Origin: Herbidospora daliensis
GTDB taxonomy: Bacteria > Actinomycetota > Actinomycetes > Streptosporangiales > Streptosporangiaceae
Assembly: GCF_001570585.1 (NCBI RefSeq)
Contig: NZ_BBXF01000009.1
Location: 124,001-188,000, forward strand
Reading direction: 5' to 3'
Length of the DNA: 64,000 nt
Both the position numbers and the translations under genes were made by a program. The notes under the pieces are model-generated. The model saw only the letters and a list, made by a program, of their open reading frames with translations, made no database searches and was not told the DNA's origin. This document shows positions 1 to 10,876 of this stretch, in pieces. How positions within the stretch are numbered: the first letter of the stretch is position 1; every line of letters begins with the position of its first letter.

Positions 1-1793
1 AGACGATCCGTCTCCCGCGCGGCGCCTCGCTGTCCGACTTCGCCGACCGCATCGGCGCGAACCCGGCGGCGCTGGTCCAGATCATGCTCCACCTCGGTGA
101 GATGGTGACCGCGACCCAGTCGGTGAACGAGGAGACGTTGCAGCTCCTCGGCGCCGAGCTCGACTACGTCGTGCAGGTCGTCTCGCCCGAGGAGGAGGAC
201 CGCGAGCTGCTCGAGTCCTTCAAGATCGAGTTCGGTGAAGACGAGGGCGACGAGGCCGACCTCGCGCCGCGTCCGCCGGTCGTGACCGTCATGGGTCACG
301 TCGACCACGGTAAGACCAAGCTCCTCGACGCCATCAGGAACACCAACGTGGTGGCGCGGGAGGCCGGTGGCATCACCCAGCACATCGGCGCCTACCAGGT
401 CCACGCGACCCACGAGGGCGAAGACCGGAAGATCACCTTCATCGACACCCCGGGTCACGAGGCGTTCACCGCCATGCGTGCCCGTGGTGCGCAGGCCACC
501 GACATCGCCGTCCTGGTGGTCGCGGCCGACGACGGTGTGAAGCCGCAGACGATCGAGGCGCTGAACCACGCCCAGGCGGCCGAGGTGCCGATCGTGGTCG
601 CGGTCAACAAGATCGACAAGGAGGGCGCCGACCCCACCAAGGTCCGCGCCCAGCTGACCGAATACGGCCTGGTGGCCGAGGAGTTCGGTGGCTCGACCCT
701 GTTCGTCGACATCTCGGCGAAGCAGGGCCTGGGCATCGACAACCTGCTCGAGGCGATCATCCTGACGGCCGACGCGGAGCTCGACCTCCGCGCCAACCCC
801 GACATGGACGCCCAGGGCCTGGCGATCGAAGCCCACCTCGACAAGGGCCGCGGCCCGGTGGCGACCGTGCTGGTCCAGCGCGGCACCCTGCGGGTCGGCG
901 AGTCGATCGTCTGTGGCGAGGCCTTCGGCCGCGTCCGGGCGATGCTCGACGACAACATGCAGCCGGTCGAAGAGGCCGACCCGTCGCGTCCGGTCCGGGT
1001 GCTCGGCCTCACGGCCGTGCCCCGCGCGGGTGACAACTTCCTGGTCGTCAGCGACGACCGGATGGCCCGCCAGATCGCCCAGGAGCGGGCGGCTCGTCAG
1101 CGCATCGCGGAGATGGCCAAGGCCGGTCGCCGCCGTACGCTCGAAGAGCTGTTCAGCGACTACGAGAAGGGCAAGATCGACGAGCTCAAGCTCATCATCA
1201 AGGGTGACGTGTCCGGTTCGGTGGAAGCACTGGAAGACGCGCTGCTCAAGATCGATGTGGGCGAGGAGGTCAACCTCCGCGTGCTGCACCGCGCCGTCGG
1301 TGCGATCACGGAGTACGACGTCAACCTGGCGATCGCCGACGACAACGCGGTGATCATCGGCTTCAACGTGCGGCCGGAAGTCCGGGCGCGCGACCTGGCC
1401 GAGCGCGAGGGCGTCGACATCCGCTACTACTCGGTCATCTACCAGGCGATCGAGGAGATCGAGGCGGCCCTCAAGGGCATGCTCAAGCCGGAGTTCGAGG
1501 AGATCCAGACCGGCACCGCCGAGGTCCGCGAGGTCTTCAAGGTTCCGAAGATCGGCAACGTCGCGGGTACCCTGGTCCGCTCGGGTGTCATCACCCGGAA
1601 CAGCAAGGCCCGGATCATCCGCGAGGGCGTCGTCATCGCCGACAACCTCACCGTCTCGTCGCTGCGCCGGTTCAAGGACGACGCGACCGAGGTCCGCGAG
1701 GGCTTCGAGTGCGGTATCGGCGTCGGTTACAACGACATCAAGATCGACGACGTCATCGAGACGTTCGAGATGCGGGAGAAGCCCCGCGACTAG
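1..1793 (+). CDS. infB: Translation initiation factor IF-2 (5'-truncated by window edge)
   Basis: GTPase that delivers initiator fMet-tRNA to the 30S subunit. The frame is open from nt 3, and the residues before the first internal Met ([17 protein letters not shown]) match the conserved IF2 N-terminal helical domain, so the gene starts outside the window; about 596 C-terminal residues are present. The G1 loop GHVDHGKT lies near nt 294, DTPGHEAF (G3) near nt 444 and NKID (G4) near nt 605; the remainder is the beta-barrel and C-terminal tRNA-binding part. It leads the infB-DUF503-rbfA-truB-ribF-rpsO-pnp cluster on the same strand and is followed by a strong hairpin at 1807-1840. Confidence 0.98.
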   Translation, partial: TIRLPRGASLSDFADRIGANPAALVQIMLHLGEMVTATQSVNEETLQLLGAELDYVVQVVSPEEEDRELLESFKIEFGEDEGDEADLAPRPPVVTVMGHVDHGKTKLLDAIRNTNVVAREAGGITQHIGAYQVHATHEGEDRKITFIDTPGHEAFTAMRARGAQATDIAVLVVAADDGVKPQTIEALNHAQAAEVPIVVAVNKIDKEGADPTKVRAQLTEYGLVAEEFGGSTLFVDISAKQGLGIDNLLEAIILTADAELDLRANPDMDAQGLAIEAHLDKGRGPVATVLVQRGTLRVGESIVCGEAFGRVRAMLDDNMQPVEEADPSRPVRVLGLTAVPRAGDNFLVVSDDRMARQIAQERAARQRIAEMAKAGRRRTLEELFSDYEKGKIDELKLIIKGDVSGSVEALEDALLKIDVGEEVNLRVLHRAVGAITEYDVNLAIADDNAVIIGFNVRPEVRARDLAEREGVDIRYYSVIYQAIEEIEAALKGMLKPEFEEIQTGTAEVREVFKVPKIGNVAGTLVRSGVITRNSKARIIREGVVIADNLTVSSLRRFKDDATEVREGFECGIGVGYNDIKIDDVIETFEMREKPRD

Positions 1794-1806
1794 GGGCTCG
1801 ATCGAC

Positions 1807-1840
1807 CCGGTTCCCGGCCTGTTCGCAGGCCGGGGACCGG
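1807..1840 (+). terminator. Hairpin terminator after infB
   Basis: CCGGT-T-CCCGGCCTG pairs with CAGGCCGGG-G-ACCGG (15 bp including one T.G wobble) around a TTCG tetraloop, followed by TTTCCCTT. It lies 14 nt after the infB stop, so it probably ends or attenuates transcription before the DUF503 gene. Confidence 0.75.
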
Positions 1841-1902
1841 TTTCCCTTAAGCAGACCTGCACACGACCCACGCGCCAGGGTCTATTGGCGCCACAACAAC
1901 AC

Positions 1903-2199
1903 ATGTATGTCGGTGCTCTGACGTTGGACATCCTTCTCGGCGACGTTCACTCGCTGAAGGAGAAACGGTCCGTTGTCCGTCCCCTCATCGCCGAGCTGCG
2001 CCGGCGGTTCCCCGCGGTCGCGGTGGCCGAGACCGGCCATCACGAGCTGCACCGAAGAGCCGAGATCGGCGTCGCCGTCGTCTCCGGCTCGGCCGGGAAC
2101 GTCGATGAGGTCATGAACGCGTGCGAGCGGGCCGTCGCCTTCCGCCCGGAGATCGAGCTGCTGTCGGCTCGGCATCGTTTGTTCAACGACGAGGAATAG
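1903..2199 (+). CDS. DUF503 (YlxP-like) family protein
   Basis: Small protein of 98 residues, the usual DUF503 length, starting [20 protein letters not shown] and containing the family's typical [18 protein letters not shown] stretch. The ATG at 1903 is chosen because the family begins here; a longer frame upstream runs back into infB and is not real. The family sits between infB and rbfA in many Gram-positive genomes; its biochemical role is not established, and a function linked to ribosome or RNA maturation is inferred only from this neighbourhood. Confidence 0.9.
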   Translation: MYVGALTLDILLGDVHSLKEKRSVVRPLIAELRRRFPAVAVAETGHHELHRRAEIGVAVVSGSAGNVDEVMNACERAVAFRPEIELLSARHRLFNDEE

Positions 2200-2251
2200 A
2201 CCGCCAGGTCGCAGCGTCAGCCGTACATCCGGAAGAAGGGGGAGCGCGCCC

Positions 2252-2728
2252 ATGGACGCCGCGCGAGCCAGGAAACTGGCGGACCGAATCCAGCAGATCG
2301 TCGCCGAGATGCTGGAACGGCGGATCAAGGATCCGCGACTGGGGTTCGTCACCATCACCGACACCCGGGTCACCAACGACCTGGGCGAGGCGACGGTCTT
2401 CTACACCGTCTTCGGGTCGGACGCCGAGCGCAAGGACACCGCCGCCGCTCTGGAGAGCGCCAAGGGCATCATCCGCTCGGAGGTCGGCCGGCAGACCGGG
2501 TTGCGGCACACGCCCACCCTGACGTTCACCCACGACCCCCTGCCCGACTCGGCCCGGCACCTGGACGGCCTGCTCGCCGAGGCCAAGGCGCGCGATGCCG
2601 AGATCGCCAAGAAGGCCGAAGGCGCCGAGTACGCGGGCGACGCCGACCCGTACAAGAAGGACGACGACGAGCTCGACGACGAGTTCGAGGACGACACCGA
2701 CGAGGTGTCCGAGCGAAGCGCGAAGTGA
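2252..2728 (+). CDS. rbfA: 30S ribosome-binding factor RbfA
   Basis: Ribosome maturation factor that binds the 30S subunit and helps 16S rRNA 5'-end processing, especially in the cold. 158 residues: the KH-like fold (about residues 1-115) carries [20 protein letters not shown] and the [12 protein letters not shown] segment typical of RbfA; the last 40 residues are a highly acidic tail ([12 protein letters not shown]), common in actinobacterial members. A purine-rich GGAAGAAGGGGGAG stretch precedes the ATG. The stop overlaps the GTG of the next gene (GTGA), indicating translational coupling. Confidence 0.96.
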   Translation: MDAARARKLADRIQQIVAEMLERRIKDPRLGFVTITDTRVTNDLGEATVFYTVFGSDAERKDTAAALESAKGIIRSEVGRQTGLRHTPTLTFTHDPLPDSARHLDGLLAEAKARDAEIAKKAEGAEYAGDADPYKKDDDELDDEFEDDTDEVSERSAK

Positions 2729-3711
2729 CGCTCCCTGCCGAGGCCGAATGGGCGCGCGCGGTCGCGCTCATCGGTTCGCATGACTCGATCGCCCTGGCCT
2801 GTCACGTCATCCCCGACGGCGACGCCCTGGGCTCGATGCTGGCCTTCGGCCAGGCGCTGCGGCGGTCCGGCCGGCGCGTGGTCGCCTCCTTCGGCGACCA
2901 CGGGCTGACCGTGCCCCGGCTGCTGCGTTTCCTCCCCGGCCAGGACCTCCTGGTCGACTCCGCGCGCTTCCCGGCCGAGCCGGACCTGATGATCACCTTC
3001 GACGCCGCCACGATCGAGCGGCTCGGCCTGCTCGTCCCGTCGGCCAAGGCGGCGCGGGAACTGGTGGTGCTCGACCACCACGCGTCCAACACCGGGTTCG
3101 GGACCGTCCAGCTCGTCGATCCCACGGCGGCGGCCACGGCCGTGCTGGCCGAGGAGCTGATCCAGCGGCTGGGGCTCCCGATCGACCGGGACATCGCGAC
3201 CTGCCTGTACACCGCCCTGGTGACCGACACCGGGTCGTTCCGCTACAGCTCGACCACGCCCGCCGTCCACGCCCTGGCCGGGCGGCTGCTCGACGCGGGC
3301 CTGAACCCCGACGCCATCGCGCGTGAGCTGTGGGACCGGTCGCCGTTCGGCTACCTGCGGGCGCTCGGCGCCGCGTTGTCGCGGGCCGAGCTCGACCGGT
3401 CGGCCGTCGGCGGCGCCGGGCTGGTCTGGACGACCGTGACCCGGGAGGACCGGGCCCTGAACGCGCTGCCCTACGACGAGGTCGAAGGGATCATCGACGT
3501 CCTGCGCAAGGTCGACGACGCCGAGGTCGCCGTGGTCTTCAAGGAAGACGACGAGGGCGCCTGGAACGTGTCGACCCGATCGAAGGGCACGGCCGACGTG
3601 GGCCGTGCCTGCACCGCCCTGGGGGGTGGCGGGCACCCCGGCGCGGCCGGGTTCTCCTCCCGCGAGACCCCGCAGGAGACCGTCGCCCGCCTCACGGAGC
3701 TGCTCGCGTGA
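2725..3711 (+). CDS. DHH-family phosphoesterase (NrnA-like oligoribonuclease / pAp phosphatase)
   Basis: Predicted Mn-dependent phosphoesterase of 328 residues that degrades nano-RNA and/or 3',5'-pAp. The DHH domain shows [12 protein letters not shown] near residue 28, a TFDAAT motif, VLDHHASN near residue 115 and TDTGSFRYS near residue 170; the DHHA1 part has the substrate-binding [11 protein letters not shown] near the C-terminus. The GTG at 2725 overlaps the rbfA stop and its own stop overlaps the truB start, so rbfA-DHH-truB read as a coupled operon. This placement between rbfA and truB is usual in actinobacteria. Confidence 0.93.
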   Translation: MTLPAEAEWARAVALIGSHDSIALACHVIPDGDALGSMLAFGQALRRSGRRVVASFGDHGLTVPRLLRFLPGQDLLVDSARFPAEPDLMITFDAATIERLGLLVPSAKAARELVVLDHHASNTGFGTVQLVDPTAAATAVLAEELIQRLGLPIDRDIATCLYTALVTDTGSFRYSSTTPAVHALAGRLLDAGLNPDAIARELWDRSPFGYLRALGAALSRAELDRSAVGGAGLVWTTVTREDRALNALPYDEVEGIIDVLRKVDDAEVAVVFKEDDEGAWNVSTRSKGTADVGRACTALGGGGHPGAAGFSSRETPQETVARLTELLA

Positions 3712-4592
3712 CCAGACGCCCCCCGCCGCCGAGCGGGATCATCATCGTCGACAAGCCCTCGGGCTGGACCTCCCACGACGTCGTCGGCAAGATGCGCGGC
3801 ATCGCCGGCACCCGCAAGGTCGGCCACGCCGGCACCCTCGACCCGATGGCGACCGGCGTGCTGGTCGTCGGGGTCGAGAAGGCGACCCGCCTGCTGGGCC
3901 ACCTGGCGCTGACCGAGAAGGTCTACGAGGCGACCATGCGCCTCGGCGTCTCGACCAACACCGACGACGCCGAGGGCGAGGAGACCGGGCGGGCGTCCGC
4001 CGCCCACGTCACGGCCGACGACGTCCACAAGGGCGTCGAGGCGTTGACCGGGCTGATCATGCAGGTCCCGCCGCAGGTCAGCGCGATCAAGGTGAACGGC
4101 GAGCGGGCCTACAAGCTGGCGCGCCAGGGCGAGGAGGTGGCGCTCCAGGCTCGGCCGATCACGGTCCACGCCTTCGAGGTGACCTCCGTCGCCCTGGGCG
4201 AGTCCGTCGACGTGACGGCCGTGATCACCTGCTCCTCGGGCACCTACATCCGCTCCCTGGCCCGTGACCTCGGCGACGGCCTGGGCGTCGGCGGCCACCT
4301 GACGGCGCTGCGCCGCACCCGCGTCGGCCCCTACGCCGTCGAGAACGCCCTGACCATCGAGGCGCTCCAGAAGGAGTGCGTCATCCTGCCCATCGCCGAC
4401 GCCGTCTCCCAGGCCTTCCCCCGCCGCGACGTCACGGAGGAAGAGGCCAAGCTGGTCTCCCACGGCGGCCGGTTGAAGGCCGCCGGCCTGGGCGAGGGCC
4501 CGATCGGCGTCTTCGCCCCGGGCGGCGAACTGCTGGCCCTGGTCGAGGAGAAGGGCGGAGCCGCCAAACCTCTGGCCGTCTTCGTCGGCTGA
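3708..4592 (+). CDS. truB: tRNA pseudouridine(55) synthase TruB
   Basis: Makes pseudouridine 55 in the T-loop of tRNAs. 294 residues from the GTG at 3708, which overlaps the previous stop (GTGA); a longer in-frame extension upstream is shadow sequence of the DHH gene. The start IIIVDKPSGWTSHDVV and the catalytic-Asp motif GHAGTLDPMATGVL (near residue 45) are diagnostic; VSAIKVNGERAYKLAR and SGTYIRSLARDLG are further family motifs, followed by a short C-terminal PUA-like region. The last 14 bases (CTTCGTCGGCTGAT) are repeated 50 bp downstream, just outside the gene. Confidence 0.96.
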   Translation: MTRRPPPPSGIIIVDKPSGWTSHDVVGKMRGIAGTRKVGHAGTLDPMATGVLVVGVEKATRLLGHLALTEKVYEATMRLGVSTNTDDAEGEETGRASAAHVTADDVHKGVEALTGLIMQVPPQVSAIKVNGERAYKLARQGEEVALQARPITVHAFEVTSVALGESVDVTAVITCSSGTYIRSLARDLGDGLGVGGHLTALRRTRVGPYAVENALTIEALQKECVILPIADAVSQAFPRRDVTEEEAKLVSHGGRLKAAGLGEGPIGVFAPGGELLALVEEKGGAAKPLAVFVG

Positions 4593-4700
4593 TCTCTCAT
4601 TCGTCACGGCGCCGCCCCGCCCTGGGCGCCTTCGTCGGCTGATGTCCTTACTTTCCGTTACGGCTCCGCCCACCCCGGCGCCGACCGCCGTCCCCGGTGC
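4579..4700. repeat. Diverged ~50-bp tandem duplication plus dispersed repeat copy 1
   Basis: CTTCGTCGGCTGAT occurs at 4579-4592 (the end of truB plus one base) and again near 4630-4643. What follows each copy is related: TCGTCACGGCGCCGCCC after the first, TCCGTTACGGCTCCGCC (4654-4670) after the second. The second is an exact member of a 17-bp motif also found at 10848-10864, 29480-29496 and 55639-55655. The rest of this 245-bp gap before ribF is GC-rich and shows no gene. Confidence 0.7.
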
Positions 4701-4837
4701 GCGCCGCATCCGGCGCTCCCCGGGCGCTCCCGCCCGCCGGGGGCGACGGCGTCCCGGGCGGCCATGCCGCCGCCCAGGTGTGCCGGGGGGTGTGGGACGC
4801 TTAGGACGACTTAGCTTCTCGCCTGCTGGGGGTCGAC

Positions 4838-5770
4838 GTGCGTGGCTGGCTCGGACTTGACGACGTGCCCGCGGACTGGGGCCGGTCCGTCGTCACGATC
4901 GGGGTGTTCGACGGCGTCCACCGGGGTCACCAGACGCTGGTGCGCCAGGCCGTCGACCTGGCCCAGGAGCTCGGGGTCGCCTCGGTCGCGGTGACCTTCG
5001 ACCCCCACCCCGACGAGGTGGTGCGGCCCGGCAGCCACCCCTCCCAGCTCTCCACCCCCCACCGGCGCATCGAGCTGCTCGGCGCCCTCGGGGTCGACGC
5101 GGTGCTGATCCTGCCGTTCACGCTGGAGTTCTCGCGCACCTCGCCCGAGGAGTTCGTGCAGATCGCCCTGGTCGACCGGCTCCACGCCGCCGGGGTCGTG
5201 GTGGGGGAGAACTTCCGGTTCGGCCACAAGGCCGCCGGCAACCTCGCCACCCTGCGTGAGCTCGGCGAGAAGTACGACTTCGTCGCCGTCGGGGTCCCGC
5301 TGGTCAGCAGCCTCGAAGACATCACGTCCTCGCTGATCCGCCAGCACCTGACCGACGGCGACGTGGCCGCCGCCGCCGACGAGCTGGGCCGCCTCCACCG
5401 GGTCGAGGGCGTCGTGGTCCGGGGCCACCAGCGCGGCAAGGCGCTCGGCTTCCCGACCGCCAACGTCGAGTCGGCCCCCCACACGGCGATCCCGGCCGAC
5501 GGCGTCTACGCCGGCTGGCTCGAGTCGCCCGAGGAGCGCTGGCCCGCCGCGATCTCCATCGGCACCAACCCGACCTTCGAGGGCGCCGTCCGGACCGTCG
5601 AGGCCTACGCCCTCGACCGCGACGATCTCGATCTCTACGGCCTCCACGTCTCGGTCGACTTCCTCGCCCGGCTGCGCGACACCCTGAAGTTCGACTCGGT
5701 CGAGGCGCTGATCGAACAGATGCGCGCAGACGTCGACGAGGCCCGGAGACTGACCGTCTCGGCTGGTTAA
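4838..5770 (+). CDS. ribF: Bifunctional riboflavin kinase / FAD synthetase
   Basis: Converts riboflavin to FMN and FMN to FAD. 310 residues, normal for RibF. The N-terminal nucleotidyltransferase (FAD synthetase) half has [11 protein letters not shown] near residue 27 and the TFDPHPDEV segment; the C-terminal riboflavin kinase half has [12 protein letters not shown] near residue 203, then YAGWL and GTNPTF. The GTG at 4838 follows a CTGGGGG ribosome-binding stretch. Gene order truB-ribF-rpsO is conserved in actinobacteria. Confidence 0.96.
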   Translation: MRGWLGLDDVPADWGRSVVTIGVFDGVHRGHQTLVRQAVDLAQELGVASVAVTFDPHPDEVVRPGSHPSQLSTPHRRIELLGALGVDAVLILPFTLEFSRTSPEEFVQIALVDRLHAAGVVVGENFRFGHKAAGNLATLRELGEKYDFVAVGVPLVSSLEDITSSLIRQHLTDGDVAAAADELGRLHRVEGVVVRGHQRGKALGFPTANVESAPHTAIPADGVYAGWLESPEERWPAAISIGTNPTFEGAVRTVEAYALDRDDLDLYGLHVSVDFLARLRDTLKFDSVEALIEQMRADVDEARRLTVSAG

Positions 5771-5777
5771 CGGGCGA

Positions 5778-5895
5778 TGGTAGCCTTGTATGTCGGCTGA
5801 GTAATCACCGGCTTCTCGTCACGGCGACTGTAGGCACGCACGGTCGTTCGCGGGATCGCAATGGCTACGCGTGCCCAGGGAACAAAGGAGAAGCA
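5778..5895 (+). promoter_or_regulatory. rpsO promoter and leader
   Basis: A -10-like TAGCCT at 5778-5783 lies just after the ribF stop, leaving a leader of roughly 105 nt before rpsO. The leader ends in an AAAGGAGAA ribosome-binding site 4 nt before the GTG. Many bacteria autoregulate rpsO by S15 binding to such a leader; no specific S15-binding fold was recognised here. Confidence 0.45.
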
Positions 5896-6165
5896 GTGTC
5901 GCTCGACACCGCCACGACCAAGGCCATCGTCGCCGAATACGGCGCCAGCGAGGGCGACACCGGGTCCCCCGAGGTGCAGATCGCGCTGCTGAGCAAGCGC
6001 ATCAGCGACCTGACGGAGCACCTCAAGACCCACAAGCACGACCACCACAGCCGCCGCGGCCTGCTCCTGCTGGTCGGCCGTCGTCGCCGTCTGCTGAAGT
6101 ACCTGCAGGCGAAGGACATCACCCGCTACCGCTCGCTGATCGAGCGGCTGGGTCTGCGCCGATAA
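5896..6165 (+). CDS. rpsO: 30S ribosomal protein S15
   Basis: Primary 16S rRNA-binding protein of the small-subunit platform. 89 residues with the invariant core [35 protein letters not shown] and [16 protein letters not shown] start with a strong AAAGGAGAA site. It is followed by a 14-bp hairpin at 6173-6207 and then by pnp, the typical rpsO-pnp pair. Confidence 0.98.
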   Translation: MSLDTATTKAIVAEYGASEGDTGSPEVQIALLSKRISDLTEHLKTHKHDHHSRRGLLLLVGRRRRLLKYLQAKDITRYRSLIERLGLRR

Positions 6166-6172
6166 GGCGTCG

Positions 6173-6207
6173 GGAAGGGAGCGGCGACACACACGCCGCT
6201 CCCTTCC
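6173..6207 (+). terminator. Hairpin after rpsO
   Basis: Perfect 14-bp stem GGAAGGGAGCGGCG / CGCCGCTCCCTTCC with a 7-nt loop, 7 nt after the rpsO stop. There is no T-run, so it may be an actinobacterial I-shaped terminator or a processing site between rpsO and pnp. Confidence 0.65.
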
Positions 6208-6278
6208 GCGTAACGACAACTGAATAACCACACACCACCCGTGAAACCAGTGCCCCGCGTCATTCCGCGGAAAAAGAG

Positions 6279-6338
6279 GGCCGGTCCTCGGTAGTGGCCC
6301 CCGGTCGACGCGACCGGGCGCTTCGATCGAAGACCGGC
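6279..6338 (+). promoter_or_regulatory. Nested hairpins in the pnp leader
   Basis: An outer pair GCCGGTC (6280-6286) / GACCGGC (6332-6338) encloses a perfect inner hairpin CCCGGTCG (6300-6307) / CGACCGGG (6311-6318). In other bacteria the pnp leader is cut by RNase III inside a long stem as part of PNPase autoregulation; this structure is a candidate for the same control. Fold seen in sequence, role inferred. Confidence 0.45.
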
Positions 6339-6395
6339 GCCGCACCTCCGGGAGCCGGCGACGTGGGGTGACCGACCCGACAAAGGAGGTCCCCC

Positions 6396-8714
6396 GTGGA
6401 GGGTGTCCACAGCACGGAAGCCGTCATCGACAACGGCTCCTTCGGCACGCGGACGATCCGGTTCGAGACCGGCCGTCTCGCGCGCCAGGCGGCTGGGTCC
6501 GCCGTCGTCTATCTCGACGACGAGACGATGATCCTTTCTGCGACCACCGCCTCGAAGAACCCCAAGGAGAACCTCGACTTCTTCCCGCTCACGGTCGACG
6601 TCGAGGAGCGCATGTACGCCGCGGGCCGCATCCCCGGCTCGTTCTTCCGCCGTGAGGGCCGTCCGTCCGAAGACGCGGTCCTGACCTGCCGGCTCATCGA
6701 CCGGCCGCTGCGCCCCTCGTTCGTCAAGGGCCTGCGCAACGAGATCCAGATCGTCGCCACCGTCATGGCGCTCAACCCCGAGCACCTCTACGACGTCGTC
6801 GCGATCAACGCCGCCAGCCTCTCGACCCAGCTCGCCGGGCTGCCCTTCTCGGGCCCCATCGGCGGCGTCCGGGTCGCGCTGATCAGCGGCCAGTGGGTGG
6901 CGTTCCCGACCCACACCGAGCTTGAGGGCGCGACCTTCGACATGGTCGTGGCCGGCCGCGTGCTCGCCGACGGCGACGTCGCGATCATGATGGTCGAGGC
7001 CGAGTCGACCAAGGACACGTTGAAGCTGGTCGCCGAGGGCGCGGTCGCGCCCACCGAGGAGACCATCGCCCAGGGTCTCGAGGCGGCCAAGCCGTTCATC
7101 AAGGTCCTGTGCGAGGCGCAGTCGAAGGTGGCGCAGGTCGCCGCCAAGGAGACCGGCGAGTTCCCGATCTTCCTCGACTACCAGGAAGACGCGCTGGCCG
7201 CCGTCGAGGGCGCGGTGCGCAGCGAGCTCGCCGCCGCCCTGACCATCGCCGGCAAGCAGGACCGCGAGGCCGAGATCGACCGGGTCAAGGGCCTGGTCGG
7301 CGAGAAGCTGCTGGCCGACTTCGAGGGCCGCGAGAAGGAACTGTCGGCCGCCTACCGCAGCCTGACCAAGAAGCTGATGCGCGAGCGCGTCATCAACGAG
7401 GGCGTCCGCATCGACGGCCGCGGCCCGAAGGACATCCGGGAGCTCAACGCCGACGTCCACGTCGTGCCCCGCGTCCACGGCTCGGCCCTGTTCGAGCGCG
7501 GTGAGACCCAGATCCTGGGCATCACCACGCTGAACATGCTCCGCATGGAGCAGATGATCGACACGCTCAACCCCGAGCGCACCAAGCGCTACATGCACAA
7601 CTACAACTTCCCGCCCTACTCGACCGGTGAGACCGGCCGCGTGGGCTCGCCCAAGCGCCGCGAGATCGGTCACGGCGCGCTGGCCGAGCGGGCGCTCATC
7701 CCGGTTCTGCCGAGCCGCGAGGAGTTCCCCTACGCCATCCGCCAGGTCTCCGAGGCCCTGGGCTCCAACGGCTCGACCTCGATGGGCTCGGTCTGCGCGT
7801 CCACGATGGCGCTGCTCGACGCCGGCGTGCCGCTCAAGGAGATGGTGGCCGGCATCGCGATGGGCCTGATCGGCGAGGGCGACCAGTACGTCACCCTGAC
7901 CGACATCCTGGGCGCCGAAGACGCCATGGGCGACATGGACTTCAAGGTCGCCGGCACCAAGGACGTCATCACCGCCCTGCAGCTCGACACCAAGCTCGAC
8001 GGCATCCCCGCCTCGGTCCTGGCCGCCGCGCTGAAGCAGGCGCGCGGCGCCCGCCTGGCCATCCTCGACGTGATGCAGGAGGCGATCGACTCCCCGGCGG
8101 AGATGAACCCGACCGCGCCGCGCATCATCACGATCAAGGTCCCCGTAGACAAGATCGGCGAGGTCATCGGCCCGAAGGGCAAGATGATCAACCAGATCCA
8201 GGACGACACGGGCGCCGAGATCACCATCGAGGACGACGGCACGATCTACATCGGCGCCACCGACGGCCCCTCGGCCGAGGCGGCCCGGAGCGCGATCAAC
8301 GCCATCGCCAACCCGCACATGCCGGAGGTCGGCGAGCGCTACCTGGGCACGGTCGTCAAGATCGCCGCCTTCGGCGCGTTCATCAGCCTGATGCCCGGCA
8401 AGGACGGCCTCCTCCACGTCTCCCAGATCCGCAAGCTGCACGGCGGCAAGCGCATCGAGAACGTGGAAGACGTGATGGGCGTCGGCGAGAAGGTCCAGGT
8501 GGAGATCGCCGAGATCGACTCCCGCGGCAAGCTCTCCCTGGTCCCGGTCGAGGTCGTGGAGAAGGAGGCCGCCGAGAAGGCGGCCCGCGCCGAGGCCGGC
8601 GAGCCCGAGCCCGAGGCGGCCCCGGCCGAGCAGTCCGAAGGCCGTGGCGGCGACGACGAGCCGCGCCGCCGCCGCACCCGCAGCCGTTCCGGACGGGACG
8701 ACCGCAACTCGTGA
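6396..8714 (+). CDS. pnp: Polyribonucleotide nucleotidyltransferase (PNPase)
   Basis: 3'-5' phosphorolytic exoribonuclease; in actinomycetes it also has RNA polymerising activity. 772 residues: two RNase PH domains (about 1-240 and 330-560, with [14 protein letters not shown] and SDRRPLR-type loops), a KH domain carrying [14 protein letters not shown] near residue 590, an S1 domain ([15 protein letters not shown]) near 650, and a C-terminal acidic then Arg-rich tail. The GTG at 6396 is set by a full AAAGGAGGT site at 6382-6390. The stop overlaps the next gene's GTG. Confidence 0.98.
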   Translation: MEGVHSTEAVIDNGSFGTRTIRFETGRLARQAAGSAVVYLDDETMILSATTASKNPKENLDFFPLTVDVEERMYAAGRIPGSFFRREGRPSEDAVLTCRLIDRPLRPSFVKGLRNEIQIVATVMALNPEHLYDVVAINAASLSTQLAGLPFSGPIGGVRVALISGQWVAFPTHTELEGATFDMVVAGRVLADGDVAIMMVEAESTKDTLKLVAEGAVAPTEETIAQGLEAAKPFIKVLCEAQSKVAQVAAKETGEFPIFLDYQEDALAAVEGAVRSELAAALTIAGKQDREAEIDRVKGLVGEKLLADFEGREKELSAAYRSLTKKLMRERVINEGVRIDGRGPKDIRELNADVHVVPRVHGSALFERGETQILGITTLNMLRMEQMIDTLNPERTKRYMHNYNFPPYSTGETGRVGSPKRREIGHGALAERALIPVLPSREEFPYAIRQVSEALGSNGSTSMGSVCASTMALLDAGVPLKEMVAGIAMGLIGEGDQYVTLTDILGAEDAMGDMDFKVAGTKDVITALQLDTKLDGIPASVLAAALKQARGARLAILDVMQEAIDSPAEMNPTAPRIITIKVPVDKIGEVIGPKGKMINQIQDDTGAEITIEDDGTIYIGATDGPSAEAARSAINAIANPHMPEVGERYLGTVVKIAAFGAFISLMPGKDGLLHVSQIRKLHGGKRIENVEDVMGVGEKVQVEIAEIDSRGKLSLVPVEVVEKEAAEKAARAEAGEPEPEAAPAEQSEGRGGDDEPRRRRTRSRSGRDDRNS

Positions 8715-10021
8715 TCACGACGACCCTGTTCGACGGAAAGGACGGTGCGGGGGTCATCCGCCGCACCGTCCTGCCCGGTGGGCTCCGCGTGGTGACCGAG
8801 ACCATGCCGACCGTGCGTTCCGTCGCGGTCGGCGCGTGGGTCGGCATCGGCTCGCGCGACGAGGACCCGGAGCACACCGGAGCCACCCACTTCCTTGAGC
8901 ACCTGCTGTTCAAGGGCACGCCCACGCGCGACGCGATGGAGATCTCCGCGTCGATCGAGGGCATCGGCGGCGAGATCAACGCGTTCACCGCCAAGGAGTA
9001 CACCTGCTACTACGCGCGGGTCCTCGACGAGGACCTGCCGCTGGCGATCGACGTGCTGGCCGACGTGGTCACCTCGTCGCTGATCACGCCCGACGACGTC
9101 GAGTCGGAGCGGGGCGTGATCCTCGAGGAGATCGCCATGCACGACGACGACCCGTCCGACGTGGTCCACGAGGCGTTCTCCGAGCAGCTCTACGGCGACA
9201 CCCCGATCGGGCGGCCGATCCTCGGCAACGACGACACGATCAACGCCCTCACGCGCGACCGCATCCACGAGTACTACCAGCGCTTCTACCTGCCGACCCA
9301 CACCGTGATCTCGGTGGCCGGCAACGTCTCCCACGAGCACGTGGTGGAGCTGGTGGCCCGCGCCTACGAGCGCGCCGGGGCCCTGGGCGGCGACGCCGCC
9401 CCGATCCCGCCCCGCGTCGGCGGCGAGGGCCTGCCCGGCAACCGCGGCGTGAAGGTGGTCGACCGGCCGACCGAGCAGGCCAACCTCGTGCTGGGCACGA
9501 CCGGCGTCAGCCGTACCGACGACCGCAGGTTCGCCCTCGGGGTGCTCAACGCGGCGCTCGGCGGCGGCATGTCCTCCCGCCTGTTCCAGGAGATCCGGGA
9601 GAAGCGCGGCCTGGCCTACAGCGCCTACAGCTACACCTCGCAGTACGCCGACACCGGCCAGTTCGGGGTGTACGTCGGCTGCCTCCCCTCGAAGATCGAC
9701 GACGTCCTCAAGATCTGCCGCGACGAGATCGGGCGGGTCGTCTCCGGGGGCTTCACCGAGGAGGAGATCATGCGCGGCAAGGGCCAGATGCGCGGCGGTC
9801 TCGTGCTCGGCCTCGAAGACACCGGCTCCCGCATGTCCCGGATCGGCAAGAGCGAGCTCGTCTACGACCGGCTGATGTCCGTCGACGAGGTCCTCCAGCG
9901 CATCGAGGCCGTGACCGCGGCCGACATCGCCGAGGTCGCCGCCGACGTGCTCACCCGTCCGCTGACCCTGGCGGTCATCGGCCCGTTCGCCGGGAAGGAC
10001 TTCTCGGCCGCGGTGAGCTGA
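8711..10021 (+). CDS. M16 family zinc metallopeptidase
   Basis: Processing-peptidase-like protein of 436 residues. The zinc-binding HxxEH motif is seen in [12 protein letters not shown] near residue 60, with the distal zinc-ligand Glu in [15 protein letters not shown] near residue 140; the C-terminal half holds the R/Y pair region ([12 protein letters not shown]). GTG start overlapping the pnp stop. Adjacent pnp-M16-dapB is the standard actinobacterial arrangement. Substrate unknown. Confidence 0.95.
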   Translation: MITTTLFDGKDGAGVIRRTVLPGGLRVVTETMPTVRSVAVGAWVGIGSRDEDPEHTGATHFLEHLLFKGTPTRDAMEISASIEGIGGEINAFTAKEYTCYYARVLDEDLPLAIDVLADVVTSSLITPDDVESERGVILEEIAMHDDDPSDVVHEAFSEQLYGDTPIGRPILGNDDTINALTRDRIHEYYQRFYLPTHTVISVAGNVSHEHVVELVARAYERAGALGGDAAPIPPRVGGEGLPGNRGVKVVDRPTEQANLVLGTTGVSRTDDRRFALGVLNAALGGGMSSRLFQEIREKRGLAYSAYSYTSQYADTGQFGVYVGCLPSKIDDVLKICRDEIGRVVSGGFTEEEIMRGKGQMRGGLVLGLEDTGSRMSRIGKSELVYDRLMSVDEVLQRIEAVTAADIAEVAADVLTRPLTLAVIGPFAGKDFSAAVS

Positions 10022-10034
10022 CCGCTAGCCTTAG

Positions 10035-10778
<744 letters not shown>

Positions 10779-10785
10779 GAGAGGC

Positions 10786-10815
10786 CACCGCGACCGGCTG
10801 GCGCCGGTCGCGGTG
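10786..10815. terminator. Convergent terminator between dapB and menA
   Basis: Perfect 13-bp stem CACCGCGACCGGC / GCCGGTCGCGGTG with a 4-nt loop, 8 nt after the dapB stop and downstream of menA on the other strand. Confidence 0.7.
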
Positions 10816-10847
10816 CTCCGCCCGGTGCGGCGGTCGGTGCCGGGGTA

Positions 10848-10864
10848 GGCGGAGCCGTAACGGA
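10848..10864 (-). repeat. Dispersed intergenic repeat, copy 2
   Basis: Exact reverse-complement copy of TCCGTTACGGCTCCGCC in the dapB-menA gap. Similarity to copy 1 extends beyond the core (ACCCCGGC then CCGACCGCCG on the minus strand, 2 mismatches over about 36 bp). Confidence 0.65.
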
Positions 10865-10876
10865 GAGAACGGCTTT

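Noticed and set aside
2401-3636. Long antisense open frames over core genes (for example 2401-3636, 3471-4709 and 6126-8441 on the minus strand)
   Set aside because: Typical of very GC-rich coding DNA; composition is Arg/Gly/Asp/Ala-biased without domains, and each lies opposite a well-identified gene.
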